DNA from: Candidatus Poribacteria bacterium
GTDB lineage: Bacteria; Poribacteria; WGA-4E; PCPOR2b
DNA: 64,000 nt
Assembly: GCA_003635265.1 (NCBI GenBank)
Contig: PYIZ01000034.1
Coordinates: forward strand, 274,197 to 338,196
Direction of reading: 5' to 3'
The position numbers were made by a program, and so were the translations under genes. Below the pieces are notes generated by a model, which saw only the letters and a program-made list of their open reading frames with translations, was not told the origin of the DNA and searched no databases. Each line of letters opens with the position of its first letter. Position 1 is the stretch's first letter. Shown here one piece after another: positions 26,410 to 38,611 of this stretch.

Positions 26410-27294
26410 ATGATTTTAATGAGTCCGTCTGTGCGCTTGGGAAAGACATCGGAGGAACGCGCCGCCTTCCTCCAAAAAGTGAAGTTAATGGAAGTGAAGA
26501 CTGTGACCACAAATACGCCGGCCGATTGGAGCGATGCGGATGTTGAGGAAGCCAAGCGATTCCTTGATGACCACGGCATCCGAGTCGGAGAGTTTAGTGG
26601 GCATCAGGGCGGATTTGGTTCGGCGGATCCGGCTGAATATCGATCTGCCATTGAAGGACATCGCCGTCAATTGCGCCATGCCCACATCATAGGTGCACAC
26701 TGCATCGCCTGCGCAATACTGATCGGTAGAGTTTGGATTGACGAAATGCCGAAAACCTTTGCGGAGCGGGGCGGAACCATCCCCTCAATGTGGTCTGAGG
26801 AGACGTGGAAACGATGCATCGGCGCGGTCGAGGAACTCATGCCCTATGCTGAAGAGTTTGAGATGGACGTGGCGATACATCCTCACATCATTACACCAGT
26901 CTATTCTGTCGAGCGATATCAGGAACTCTTTGATGCAGTTCCCTCCCCGAGACTGAAGGCGCTTTTTGACCCTGTGAATATGACAGGACCCCACATGTTC
27001 CTTAGAATGACGGACTTTATCAATGAGATTTTCGATGGAATTGGGGATAAAATTGTCACAATGCACGCAAAAGATGCTACAATGTGGTCGGCAAAACCGA
27101 TCAGCATTATTAGCCGTGTAGATGAAGCTGTACCGGGCACCGGTATGATGGACTATGCGACAATACTTCGGCGGTTAGATGAATTAGACAATGATGTTCC
27201 GGTGCACGTTGAGCATTTCCCTGAGCTAGAGACAATTGCGGGCCAGCAGTATATTCGGCATGTTGGGCGGGAAATTGGTGTAACTATTGGTTAG
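26410..27294 (+). CDS. TIM-barrel sugar-phosphate isomerase/epimerase family protein
   Basis: This 294-residue xylose-isomerase-like/AP-endonuclease-2-fold enzyme has probable metal-binding residues in VAIHPHIIT, ALFDPVNMTG, IVTMHAKDA and VHVEHFP, spaced as in the family. PGTGMMDYATILRRLDEL is the usual late loop. No signal peptide is present, so it acts in the cytoplasm, probably isomerising or epimerising a sugar derivative. ATG at 26410 is preceded by GAGGTG. It opens a four-gene plus-strand row with a sulfatase-fold hydrolase, a ComA-like protein and an NHL propeller, so it likely handles a substrate released or built by that set. Confidence 0.85.
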   Translation: MILMSPSVRLGKTSEERAAFLQKVKLMEVKTVTTNTPADWSDADVEEAKRFLDDHGIRVGEFSGHQGGFGSADPAEYRSAIEGHRRQLRHAHIIGAHCIACAILIGRVWIDEMPKTFAERGGTIPSMWSEETWKRCIGAVEELMPYAEEFEMDVAIHPHIITPVYSVERYQELFDAVPSPRLKALFDPVNMTGPHMFLRMTDFINEIFDGIGDKIVTMHAKDATMWSAKPISIISRVDEAVPGTGMMDYATILRRLDELDNDVPVHVEHFPELETIAGQQYIRHVGREIGVTIG

Positions 27295-27340
27295 CAGCGC
27301 TCCTTACGCTAGTGATTGGTGAATAAACTAAGGAGAGGTT

Positions 27341-28750
27341 ATGACTGAAAAAGCGGCATCAGGTTGGAATATCGTGGTTGTGGTTTCGGATACGCTTAGA
27401 ACAGCGTATCTGGGAGCGTATGGGAATAAATGGATTCATACACCCAATCTGGACCGGTTCGCCCAAGATAGTGTACGATTTACAAATGCACATCCGGAAT
27501 GTTTGCCAACGATTCCTACGCGTCGCACCTTGCACAGCGGTCGGCGGGCGTTCCCGTTTCGGAATTATCGTCCTGTACCTTGGGATAATGTCTATATCCC
27601 GGGCTGGCAGCCGTTATCATCGGACGAAAGCACGATAGCGGAAGCGCTCGTCCGTCAGAATTATCACACCGGTTTCTTTGCGGATGTGCCCCACTACTTC
27701 GTGCCGGGGATGAATTTTACGCGTGGATTTCGACAATGGGAGTTTATCCGCGGTCAAGCAGAAGACCGATACAACGCCATAGCACATGCGGATGAGACGC
27801 TGCTCTCGCGCTACCGGGGCGGTCCGGATCGGATTCGGGCGCATCTCGTCAATGTGCAGCCGGAACGGGCAGAAGAGACGTGGCCCACAGCACGCACGTT
27901 TCGAGCTGCGACAAAATTTGTTGAGCAGAATTATAACAACTGTCCATTCTATCTGTACATTGATAGCTTCACACCGCATGAAACTTGGGAAGCACCACTT
28001 CACTACTACGATCTCTACGGAAGCCGAGACGACCGAGAACCAATCTATCTCTCTGCACCCTATGGACCACTTGATCGCAATCCCGAAGTCGAAGAGCGCT
28101 TGCCCAGCATTCGGGCAAATTATGCCGGTTTGGTAACGATGGTAGATACATGGTTTGGGAAGCTGATTGATACCATCGACAGGTTGGGGCTGAAAGAGAA
28201 TACACTCGTGATATTTCTAAGCGATCACGGGACCAACTTCGGTGAAAATCCCGATCGTGTCACTGGAAAACCGGCGGATTTCATGTATCCGGGAACAATG
28301 GACCTCCCGATGCTGCTACGTCACCCGAAAGGGAACGGTGCTGGCAACACGCGCGATGAATTTGTCTACAGTTTGGATGTACCGGCAACCGTTATTGCCG
28401 CCGCCGATGTTGAACCAATCGGCAAAATGGAGGGACAAAGTCTGCTTCCACTGGTAGAGGAAGGTAGTGGATTTAAGGAGCGGGAGTATTTGACCTGCCG
28501 TTACGGCAACTCTGTTTGGTACAAAGATTCAAAGAATTGGTTCTTCAGCGGTGTGGACTTCCAGAATTCACGTCTCTTTGATCTAGAAGCGGATCCGACG
28601 TGTCAGCATAACATCGCAGCGAGTGCAGGAGATCGCATTGCCCTTGCACAGGAACGGATCTTGGCAGATGCTGGCGGTGAGCTGCAGCGGTATGAACGAC
28701 AGGAAAAGACCGATGCACTGGGAAGACCTGAATTTGCGGAGGGGAGATAA
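27341..28750 (+). CDS. Sulfatase-fold (alkaline phosphatase superfamily) hydrolase
   Basis: This 469-residue sulfatase-family protein has no signal peptide. Metal-binding regions are IVVVVSDTLRTAYLGAYG near the start and LVIFLSDHGTNFGE in the C-terminal half, and HTPNLDRFAQDSVRFTNAH is the usual second segment. The nucleophile region is HPECLPTIPTRRTLHSGRR. Aligning the RRTLHSG helix with the classical CxPxR-xxLLTG places Thr57, not Cys54, at the nucleophile position (T-x-P-x-R). That predicts no formylglycine and perhaps phospho- rather than sulfo-ester chemistry. Cys54 sits three residues earlier and cannot be the FGE target in a CxPxR context. ATG 27341 follows AGGAGAGG. It lies between an isomerase-like and a ComA-like gene. 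Confidence 0.82.
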   Translation: MTEKAASGWNIVVVVSDTLRTAYLGAYGNKWIHTPNLDRFAQDSVRFTNAHPECLPTIPTRRTLHSGRRAFPFRNYRPVPWDNVYIPGWQPLSSDESTIAEALVRQNYHTGFFADVPHYFVPGMNFTRGFRQWEFIRGQAEDRYNAIAHADETLLSRYRGGPDRIRAHLVNVQPERAEETWPTARTFRAATKFVEQNYNNCPFYLYIDSFTPHETWEAPLHYYDLYGSRDDREPIYLSAPYGPLDRNPEVEERLPSIRANYAGLVTMVDTWFGKLIDTIDRLGLKENTLVIFLSDHGTNFGENPDRVTGKPADFMYPGTMDLPMLLRHPKGNGAGNTRDEFVYSLDVPATVIAAADVEPIGKMEGQSLLPLVEEGSGFKEREYLTCRYGNSVWYKDSKNWFFSGVDFQNSRLFDLEADPTCQHNIAASAGDRIALAQERILADAGGELQRYERQEKTDALGRPEFAEGR

Positions 28751-28811
28751 GTATGCGGATATCACACCATTTCTCTAATCCCAAGTTTTTAGGCGTGATG
28801 GAGGTATAAAA

Positions 28812-29597
28812 ATGAACCCACATTTCTTTGAAGGAATCAACGGAATCGAACGACAAGGGAAACCGAGAGACTGTGGCCTGACGATGGTTATCGATTGGGG
28901 TATTGGGATGCATGAACAGGAGGACCTGATCGAGACTGGGGCAGACCACTTCGACTTCGCAAAGATCGCCGTCGGCATCTCCCGTCTGTTGTCAAATGAT
29001 GTACTGGCAGGGAAGTTGAAAAGGTATCGGGAGCACCAGATTGAGCCATTTGCGGGAGGTATGTTTCTCGAATACGCAGAGGTGTCTGGGAAGGCAGATC
29101 TCTACTTTCCTGCGATCGTTGAGGCGGGTTATCGTTGGGTGGAGGTATCGGATAACCTAGGAACTGTTTCGGTTGAATGGAAGCGGAAGATGATTTGTCA
29201 AGCAGTCGATGAATACGGTTTGCAGGTTATGGGTGAGGTCGGAAAGAAGGAGGGGCTTGCAAGTGAAATCCCTTTTCCTGACGATGCACAGGGGTGTCTC
29301 GACGCAGGCGCAGCACTCGTGCTCCTAGAGGCCGCTGAGTTGGTCAGCGAAGACGTTGGTACAGCGAAGGCAGTCGAAGGAGTTGTGGAGCTCGTTGGGC
29401 TGGATAAAGTCATGTTTGAGTTGCCCGGTCCGTGGATCGCTGGGGTGACTGCACATGGCATTCATCATCTTCGCCGCCAACTGATTGGCCGATACGGTCC
29501 AGAGGTCAACCTAGGCAACGTCGCCCCCGGTGACCTTGTGTCATTGGAGGCGTATCGCCGAGGGTTGGGGGTTAATGCTGGCGAGGTTAAAACGTGA
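28812..29597 (+). CDS. Phosphosulfolactate synthase (ComA)-like protein
   Basis: This 261-residue TIM-barrel protein is of the ComA family, which joins sulfite to phosphoenolpyruvate to form phosphosulfolactate in coenzyme M biosynthesis. Landmarks are KPRDCGLTMVIDWGIG at the start, TGADHFDFAKIAVGISR, IEPFAGGMFLEYAEV, YRWVEVSDNLGTV and VMGEVGKKEG, with VLLEAAEL and VMFELPGP on later strands. The length fits the family. A strong GGAGGT precedes ATG 28812. In bacteria the role of such homologs is often unclear. Here it sits after a sulfatase-fold enzyme, which hints at organosulfur or sulfosugar metabolism, but this is inference. Confidence 0.85.
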   Translation: MNPHFFEGINGIERQGKPRDCGLTMVIDWGIGMHEQEDLIETGADHFDFAKIAVGISRLLSNDVLAGKLKRYREHQIEPFAGGMFLEYAEVSGKADLYFPAIVEAGYRWVEVSDNLGTVSVEWKRKMICQAVDEYGLQVMGEVGKKEGLASEIPFPDDAQGCLDAGAALVLLEAAELVSEDVGTAKAVEGVVELVGLDKVMFELPGPWIAGVTAHGIHHLRRQLIGRYGPEVNLGNVAPGDLVSLEAYRRGLGVNAGEVKT

Positions 29598-29651
29598 TGC
29601 GTAAATGATTAAAGGTTCATTATTGGTTCATTATGAGGAGGGACAATAAGT

Positions 29652-30497
29652 ATGGTTTATGGAAATGGTGATTATCGATACGAAGTTGTGGAAGGTTGGG
29701 GGCAGATACCGCAGCTGGGGCTTGCCTCCGCTGTTGCTTGTGACTCCCAAGATCGCGTCTATGTATTCAATCGGAGTCCTAACCCCGCCATGCTTGTTTT
29801 TGAGCGAGATGGTCGGTTCATCGGTTCTTGGGGAGAAGATATCTTCAAGGCACCACACGGGATTTGGATAAGTCCCGATGATGAAATCTATACGACAGAC
29901 ACCGAAGATCACACCGTTCGGAGATTTTCGCTTTCTGGGGAACTCTTACAAACGTGGGGAACTGTGGATGAACCGGGTCCGCCAGGGCAGCCATTTAATC
30001 GACCAACCCGTGCTGTTTTATCCGAATCCGGCGAAATGTACGTCTCGGACGGCTACGGACAATCACGGGTTCACCGTATGACACTTGATGGTGAAGTTAT
30101 CGTTTCGTGGGGCACACCGGGGTCGGGACCTAGCGAATTTAACCTGCCACATGATGTCACAGTGGATAAAAATGACAAGGTCTATATCCTAGATCGTGGA
30201 AACCTTCGGTGTCAGATTTTCGACTCAAATGGAGAATATCTGACGGAGTGGGGCGATCTTCGTTCTCCCAATGATCTGTTCATTGATTCGGACGATGTTA
30301 TCCATATAGCGGAGGGTGGGCAGCGCATCACTGTCATGACGCTTGACGGCGAGATTATCACCCAGTGGGGAGAGAAAGGCGAACAACCCGGACAATTTAG
30401 CAACTCGCCGCACGGTATCTGGGTTGATTCCCACGGCGATGTCTATATCAGCGAGGTCATCGCGGAAAAACGGTTCCAGAAATTTGTTCGGGTTTAA
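29652..30497 (+). CDS. NHL-repeat six-bladed beta-propeller protein
   Basis: This 281-residue protein is made of NHL/SMP-30-like blades. Repeating units such as APHGIWISPDDEIYTTDTEDHTVRRFSLSGELLQTWG, LPHDVTVDKNDKVYILDRGNLRCQIFDSNGEYLTEWG and SPHGIWVDSHGDVYISEV cover the whole chain. No signal peptide or other domain is seen, so it is probably cytoplasmic. The closest known group is the peptidyl-alpha-hydroxyglycine alpha-amidating lyase-like propellers, whose bacterial roles are mostly unknown. It closes the sulfatase/ComA row 55 bases downstream, with a GAGGAGG site. Confidence 0.85.
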   Translation: MVYGNGDYRYEVVEGWGQIPQLGLASAVACDSQDRVYVFNRSPNPAMLVFERDGRFIGSWGEDIFKAPHGIWISPDDEIYTTDTEDHTVRRFSLSGELLQTWGTVDEPGPPGQPFNRPTRAVLSESGEMYVSDGYGQSRVHRMTLDGEVIVSWGTPGSGPSEFNLPHDVTVDKNDKVYILDRGNLRCQIFDSNGEYLTEWGDLRSPNDLFIDSDDVIHIAEGGQRITVMTLDGEIITQWGEKGEQPGQFSNSPHGIWVDSHGDVYISEVIAEKRFQKFVRV

Positions 30498-30505
30498 TTC
30501 AGTAA

Positions 30506-30537
30506 GTCAAGGCGACGCATTATTGCGTCGCTTTGAC
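30506..30537. terminator. Shared hairpin between convergent genes
   Basis: Arms gtcaaggcgacgca (30506-30519) and tgcgtcgctttgac (30524-30537) pair over 14 bases with one G-U and a TTAT loop. The right arm contains the last codons of malate synthase. It is a likely bidirectional terminator for the NHL and malate synthase transcripts, though the T-tract is weak. Confidence 0.6.
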
Positions 30538-32700
30538 CTCTCTTCGACGAGCGTGTAGCACAGGTTCAGTATAGCCGTTGGGGACCGTTCCACCCTTAAA
30601 GACCAAATCAAGCGCCGCCTGAAAGGCGATATTGTTATCAAATTCGGGTGCCATGTTTCGATAGTTGGCATCCCCCTCATTCTGCCTATCAACAATTGCA
30701 GCCATTCGCTTAAAGGTTTCTATGATCTGTTCCCTCGTCACAACCCCGTGATGTAGCCAGTTCGCGATATGTTGACTCGATATACGTAACGTTGCTCGGT
30801 CTTCCATCAGTCCAACGTCGTGGATGTCTGGCACTTTTGAACAGCCAATCCCCTGATTGACCCACCGTACCACATAGCCCAGTATCCCTTGGGCATTATT
30901 ATCCAATTCCTGCTGGATTTCCATCTCACCGAATTCCCCGTCCGATAACGGCGGTGTCAGGATATCCGACAGACTGGCACGTTCCCTGCTTGCAAGTTCG
31001 GCGTGTCTGTTTTTGACGTTCACTTCATGATAATGCAGGGCGTGGAGTGTGGCAGCTCTCGGCGAAGGCACCCAAGCGGTCGTCGCACCCGCTTGCGGAT
31101 GAGCTATCTTTGTCTCCATCATTGCTGCCATCTCATCCGGCATTGCCCACATCCCTTTACCGATCTGTGCCCTACCGGGAAGACCTGTCTCAATGCCAAT
31201 ATCCACATTCCAGTCTTCATAAGCAAGCATCCAAGGTTGGCTTTTGATGTCAGGCTTGGGTATCATCGGTCCCGCTTCCATGCTCGTGTGGATTTCATCG
31301 CCCGTCCGATCGAGGAATCCGGTATTGATAAACACGACCCGTTCTTTCGCGGCGCGGATGGCCTCTTTCAAATTAATAGTGGTCCGACGTTCCTCATCCA
31401 TAATTCCAATCTTTAGCGTATTTCGTTCAAGTCCAAGTGCATGTTCTACTCGTTCAAACAGTTCGACTGTTGCCGCAGCTTCTTCGGGACCGTGGAGTTT
31501 GGGTTTAACAATGTAAACGCTGCCCGCCTGGCTGTTGACGTACTGCCCATTTCTTTTGAGATCGTGTATGGCTGCCAGCGATGTGATCATCGCATCAAGG
31601 AAGCCTTCGGGAATTTCCTGATCAGCCGCCGTCGTGACTGCATCGGTGTACATGTGCACCCCAACGTTCCGAATTAGCAGGAGACTTCTCCCCGGAAGCG
31701 TTAGGGTTGTCCCATCGGGTGCTTTAAAGGTCCTATCTGCATTTAGTCTACGGGTCATCTGTTGCCCGTCCTTCTCAAAGGTCACTTCCAGCGTACCCTG
31801 CATGATGCCGTTCCAGTTGCTGTAGACCCTTGTCTTGTCCTCAGCATCAACGGCGGCAACAGAATCTTCGCAGTCTTGAATTGTGGTGATGGCAGACTCT
31901 AGCAGCACGTCTTTTACGCCTGCCGGATGGTCTTTTCCAACAGAATGATCGCGATCAATTTGAATCTCAATGTGCAATTCATTATTTTTCAGTAAAACAC
32001 TGGACAGTTCACCATCTTTTTCATTAAACCCGGCAAATTTACTGGGGGCGGCTAAACCTACCTCGCTGCCATCATTAAGTTTTGCAACTAATTGGTTGGT
32101 CCCACCAGCATCTCTGAGAGCGAATTGCGTAATGTCTGAAAACTGTCCCCGTTCAAGACCGATTGCTTCATCGAGAAATGCCTCCACTTGGGCGATGACG
32201 GCCGCGCCGCGCATCGGGTTGTAAGCCGCATCCTTCTCATCGCGCCCTTCTTCCGAAAGCAGATACGTGCCGTACAACGCATCATACAGACTGCCCCAGC
32301 GAGCATTGGCGGCATTCAGCGCATAGCGGGCGTTATCCACTGGCACCACTAGTTGGGGACCAGAAACCGCTGCAATTTCAGGGTCTACATTCGCCGTGGT
32401 CGCTTGGAAATCTGCACCTTCAGGGAGGAGGTAACCGATTTTTGCAAGAAATTCCTCATATTCATTTGGCTCAACTGGTTCGCCTTTTGTAGATAAATAC
32501 CATTCGTCAATTCGCTGCTGCAATGCGTCCCGTTTGTCCAGAAGTGCGCGGTTTTTGGGTGCAAGGTCAGCAACAATTTCACCTAGCGATGTCCAAAAAG
32601 CATCTGCTTCCACACCTGTGCCGGGTGCGATCTCGTCTTGTACCAAGCGATACAATCCCTCGTCAATTTTAAGCTGACCAATTTCAATTCTGTTTGCCAT
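30520..32700 (-). CDS. glcB: Malate synthase G
   Basis: This 726-residue cytoplasmic enzyme condenses glyoxylate with acetyl-CoA to malate. Its length is that of isoform G (about 720), not A (about 530). Landmarks include [19 protein letters not shown], the catalytic-Arg region [69 protein letters not shown] and a C-terminal [26 protein letters not shown] choose ATG 32700 ([10 protein letters not shown]), matching the family start, over the GTG at 32718, which overlaps the GGAGG site. No isocitrate lyase gene is in the window, so glyoxylate may come from glycolate or purine breakdown. Confidence 0.95.
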   Translation of the reverse strand: MANRIEIGQLKIDEGLYRLVQDEIAPGTGVEADAFWTSLGEIVADLAPKNRALLDKRDALQQRIDEWYLSTKGEPVEPNEYEEFLAKIGYLLPEGADFQATTANVDPEIAAVSGPQLVVPVDNARYALNAANARWGSLYDALYGTYLLSEEGRDEKDAAYNPMRGAAVIAQVEAFLDEAIGLERGQFSDITQFALRDAGGTNQLVAKLNDGSEVGLAAPSKFAGFNEKDGELSSVLLKNNELHIEIQIDRDHSVGKDHPAGVKDVLLESAITTIQDCEDSVAAVDAEDKTRVYSNWNGIMQGTLEVTFEKDGQQMTRRLNADRTFKAPDGTTLTLPGRSLLLIRNVGVHMYTDAVTTAADQEIPEGFLDAMITSLAAIHDLKRNGQYVNSQAGSVYIVKPKLHGPEEAAATVELFERVEHALGLERNTLKIGIMDEERRTTINLKEAIRAAKERVVFINTGFLDRTGDEIHTSMEAGPMIPKPDIKSQPWMLAYEDWNVDIGIETGLPGRAQIGKGMWAMPDEMAAMMETKIAHPQAGATTAWVPSPRAATLHALHYHEVNVKNRHAELASRERASLSDILTPPLSDGEFGEMEIQQELDNNAQGILGYVVRWVNQGIGCSKVPDIHDVGLMEDRATLRISSQHIANWLHHGVVTREQIIETFKRMAAIVDRQNEGDANYRNMAPEFDNNIAFQAALDLVFKGGTVPNGYTEPVLHARRREVKATQ

Positions 32701-32950
32701 TCTTTCATATGCCTCCACGTTTTAGGGCTTCCCAAACAATCAACTTTTGAACAATTCTGTATCTGATTCCTATTTTAACCCGATCTGTCTTAGCGTGTCA
32801 AGATGCTTACATTCCAACCGGGGATTTTTGTGATATATTTTACCAACTTCTGTAGAACATACAACTCCATCCCAAGATTCTGAGAACAGGATTAAGACAT
32901 ATTGACAAACTGAATCAACACATCGCGTGACATGCCTTTTTCTTTCACTT

Positions 32951-32979
32951 TTGACAATACGGATCGAGTATGGTATTAT
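32951..32979 (+). promoter_or_regulatory. Strong sigma70-like promoter upstream of hisG
   Basis: TTGACA (32951-32956) and TATTAT (32974-32979) are 17 bases apart. They predict a 5' leader of nearly 200 bases before the hisG ATG at 33183. The leader contains a small attgc/gcaat hairpin but no His-codon-rich leader peptide. The rest of the 482-base divergent gap shows no gene. Confidence 0.7.
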
Positions 32980-33182
32980 ACAACCTTAGACTAATTCTCG
33001 ATCAGGGTGTTGCAGACCACACAGAAAGAACGACTGAAACCTGCCTGTAGCTTATCCTCAAATGGAGTGAAGCAAGTGCAGCAAAAGGCGTTCCATTGCA
33101 AAGCAATCCGTGTAACAATGAGAGTTGGATTTCGTGTCAGAACAGAGCAATCGAAAAACTTGGAGGCAGGACATAAAAACCG

Positions 33183-34055
33183 ATGAACAAACTCAAATTA
33201 GGCATTCCTAAAGGATCTCTACAGGAATTCACCATAGACCTGTTCAAACAAGCAGGCTACACAATTACGATCAGCGGCAGGTCATACTATCCACCCATTG
33301 ATGATGACGAGATTGAGGCGATGCTGCTGCGCCCACAGGAGATGGCGCTTTACGTGGAACGCGGGGTCATTGATGTGGGGTTAGCGGGGCGAGATTGGGT
33401 CCGTGAATGCAACGTTGATGTGCTAGAAGTCGCATCGCTGACCTACGGCAAGATGACCACGCAGCCAGCGCGGTGGGTGCTAGCAGTTGCGGAAGACTCC
33501 CCCATCCAGTCTGTCGCGGATCTGGAAGGGAAAATCATCTTTACCGAATTGGTTGAAGCAACAAAATCATACCTCAAGGATAATGGAGTCAATGCAACTG
33601 TCAAATTCTCACACGGCGCAACAGAGGCGAAGGTTCCTCATCTCTGCGATGCAATTGTAGATATTACGGAGACTGGGAGCACCTTGCGCGCCAACCAGTT
33701 AAGAATCGTCGATGTCGTGATTGAATCGGTCACGATGTTGATTGCCAATAAAGAGAGTTGGGCGGATGAATGGAAGCGGCACAAGGCAGAAAGCCTGTAT
33801 ATACTCCTTTCCGGCGCATTGGCGGCACAAAACAAAGTTGGACTTAAGATGAACATTGCCAAAGAAAACTTGCAGTCCTTGCTTGCTATTTTGCCGGCGA
33901 TGAGAAATCCAACGATTTCCCAACTTAGTCAAGATGGATGGTATGCCGTCGAAACGATTGTCGATGAGCACATTGTCCGAGACTTTATCCCAGAGCTTAG
34001 GAGCGTAGGCGCAGAAGGTATTATTGAGTACCCTTTGAGCAAAGTAATTCCGTGA
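33183..34055 (+). CDS. hisG: ATP phosphoribosyltransferase (HisG, long form)
   Basis: This 290-residue enzyme catalyses the first step of histidine biosynthesis, joining ATP and PRPP. The N-terminal catalytic part shows KLGIPKGSLQEFTIDLFKQAGY and VDVGLAGRDWVRE. The PRPP site is DAIVDITETGSTLRANQLRIVD. The C-terminal ~75 residues (MNIAKENLQSLLAILPAMRNPTISQL to HIVRDFIPELRSVGAEGIIEYPLSKVI) form the regulatory ACT-like HisG_C domain, so this is the long, feedback-inhibited type that does not need HisZ. No other his genes are adjacent. The only GGAGG lies 16 bases before the ATG, rather far. Confidence 0.95.
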   Translation: MNKLKLGIPKGSLQEFTIDLFKQAGYTITISGRSYYPPIDDDEIEAMLLRPQEMALYVERGVIDVGLAGRDWVRECNVDVLEVASLTYGKMTTQPARWVLAVAEDSPIQSVADLEGKIIFTELVEATKSYLKDNGVNATVKFSHGATEAKVPHLCDAIVDITETGSTLRANQLRIVDVVIESVTMLIANKESWADEWKRHKAESLYILLSGALAAQNKVGLKMNIAKENLQSLLAILPAMRNPTISQLSQDGWYAVETIVDEHIVRDFIPELRSVGAEGIIEYPLSKVIP

Positions 34056-34141
34056 TGGGTGGATCGTAAAACATGCGTTAATTCCGCATACTATTTCGGC
34101 ACGGTTCATTCTGTAACGTGCATTAAATGGAGGTAAATTGA

Positions 34142-35194
34142 ATGAAATTTCAGATCAATCTATGTTTTTTAGTTATTCTGATTTGGGTGGTTACTGGTCT
34201 TGGGTGCAGCGAAGATTCGTCTTCTCCTACCGGCGAAACTGGAGAAGAATCTGAGCAGAGACTAGATATAGAAGAAGATCACCGATCTGGAATGGTATTG
34301 GGAATTATCACTGATGTTAAAACGGGAACCCCGATTCAGGGCGTAACGGTTAGTTTGTTAGATCAAAAGGTGGAGACTGGAGAAGACGGCAGCTATGCTT
34401 TCACCGGAATCCGTTACTCGGATAATCACAAGCTAATCGTCATGGGCACAGATCACCAACCCAAAATGAAGCCATTTGCACTTAGGGCTGAACAGGTACA
34501 ATTAAATATCGCTCTCGATCCGAAGTTAGGAGCGGTCTCCGGTATTGTTACCGACGGTACAACGCGAAATCCGATTCAGGGAGCAACTGTCAAGTTATTA
34601 GATTGGTCAGTAACAACCGAAGCAAACGGCAGATACACTTTTACAGGGATTCCTTATTCGGAGCACCTTAGCTTAATGATTATAGCAGACGATTACCAGC
34701 CCAAAATGGAAAGCATCCAACTTAGGGGTCCCCGCGTTGGATTGAACATCCCACTTATGCCTTCGACGGATCCCGAAATGGAGATTATTCAGTTCTTGGA
34801 CCGCTTCTCAGCGCTAATAGAATCATTGGATATCGGTAAATTGGGGACAATCCAAGAACTCTTTTCGGAAACGTACGTCGCATCAGATGATCCCATCACA
34901 CTCCTTGGTTTAGCAACAGGCGTTATTCCCGCAAAATTCGATGACGTTAGTCAAACGATTATCATAGTGTTTGAGAAGTATGATGCGCTCCAGTTTCAGT
35001 TCAAAGAAATTGACGTGGATGTGGTTAATTCACGCCAAGCGTCGGCACGCTTTACCCTACACATTATCAGCGAAGAGGGTCCGCGACCCAACAGACGAGA
35101 AATTATCGTTGATTGCCTAATAGATTTCCGTAAAGAGGACTTAATCTGGAAAATAGTCTTCTGGCAACTTTTCAATGTAGAATTTCTTCTGTGA
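34142..35194 (+). CDS. Lipoprotein with two carboxypeptidase-regulatory-like domains
   Basis: This 350-residue lipoprotein has signal FLVILIWVVTGLGCSED, with the lipobox LGC giving a lipidated Cys at about residue 23. Two tandem beta-sandwich repeats follow, at about 50-125 and 125-205. Each runs GxVxGIITDxxTGxPIQGVTVxLLD to TxExGxYxFTGIPYS to QPKM, typical of CarboxypepD_reg-like domains. The C-terminal ~150 residues (IIQFLDRFSALIESLDIGKLGTIQELFSETYV to DLIWKIVFWQLFN) look like an NTF2-like/SnoaL-type fold. It is probably anchored in the outer or inner membrane facing out. The function is unknown. It lies between hisG and ligA without an obvious link to either. Confidence 0.8.
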   Translation: MKFQINLCFLVILIWVVTGLGCSEDSSSPTGETGEESEQRLDIEEDHRSGMVLGIITDVKTGTPIQGVTVSLLDQKVETGEDGSYAFTGIRYSDNHKLIVMGTDHQPKMKPFALRAEQVQLNIALDPKLGAVSGIVTDGTTRNPIQGATVKLLDWSVTTEANGRYTFTGIPYSEHLSLMIIADDYQPKMESIQLRGPRVGLNIPLMPSTDPEMEIIQFLDRFSALIESLDIGKLGTIQELFSETYVASDDPITLLGLATGVIPAKFDDVSQTIIIVFEKYDALQFQFKEIDVDVVNSRQASARFTLHIISEEGPRPNRREIIVDCLIDFRKEDLIWKIVFWQLFNVEFLL

Positions 35195-35289
35195 TTTGAT
35201 GGATTCGACCCTGACATCATGCAAGATGTGAGTTCTCCGCTTGGACAAGGATACAGAGGCACGTGACCTAATGAAGTCGTCAATTGTAA

Positions 35290-38322
<3,033 letters not shown>

Positions 38323-38460
38323 ATGAGAGGTAATAGGGGAAAAGGCAATAAGTCATTAGACAGCGCAAACAAAGGCGTTGTCAAAAAGACAGCAACCAAA
38401 AAAGGACGTAAAGAGAAGAAACTCGCCAAACAAGAAAAGCGAGCGAAAAAGACGTATTAG
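38323..38460 (+). CDS. Very basic 45-residue small protein
   Basis: This gene is too short for the ORF track. ATG 38323 follows a well-placed AGGAG (ataggagaatgaaaaatg), and the frame stops at TAG 38458-38460. The product, beginning MRGNRGKGNKSLDSANKGVV and ending KQEKRAKKTY, contains 14 Lys and 4 Arg against 3 acidic residues, with no hydrophobic core. It is probably disordered and could bind nucleic acid or ribosomes, like small Lys-rich proteins in many bacteria. I do not recognise a family. The Lys codons are mixed AAA/AAG and codon use looks like that of the neighbours. It precedes the helicase-nuclease gene on the same strand. Confidence 0.68.
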   Translation: MRGNRGKGNKSLDSANKGVVKKTATKKGRKEKKLAKQEKRAKKTY

Positions 38461-38611
38461 ACAAATCGGGCGATAGCTCACAAACGAACAGACCCATAGT
38501 CAGTAGGGGCTAACTAAGTTGCCTCTACAATCCGGGGCAAGAAAAGATTGGAACCCACATCACGGTCTTCTGTTTGTGCTATCGCTCTTTTTTTTAGGGA
38601 GTTACTGCATC

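Noticed and set aside
33000-33182. Histidine attenuation leader before hisG
   Set aside because: No short ORF rich in His codons and no terminator-like hairpin in the leader.
38519-38611. Hydrophobic N-terminal extension of the helicase (possible signal peptide)
   Set aside because: TTG start without a ribosome site; an exported UvrD helicase makes no sense, and GTG 38612 has AGGGAG upstream.
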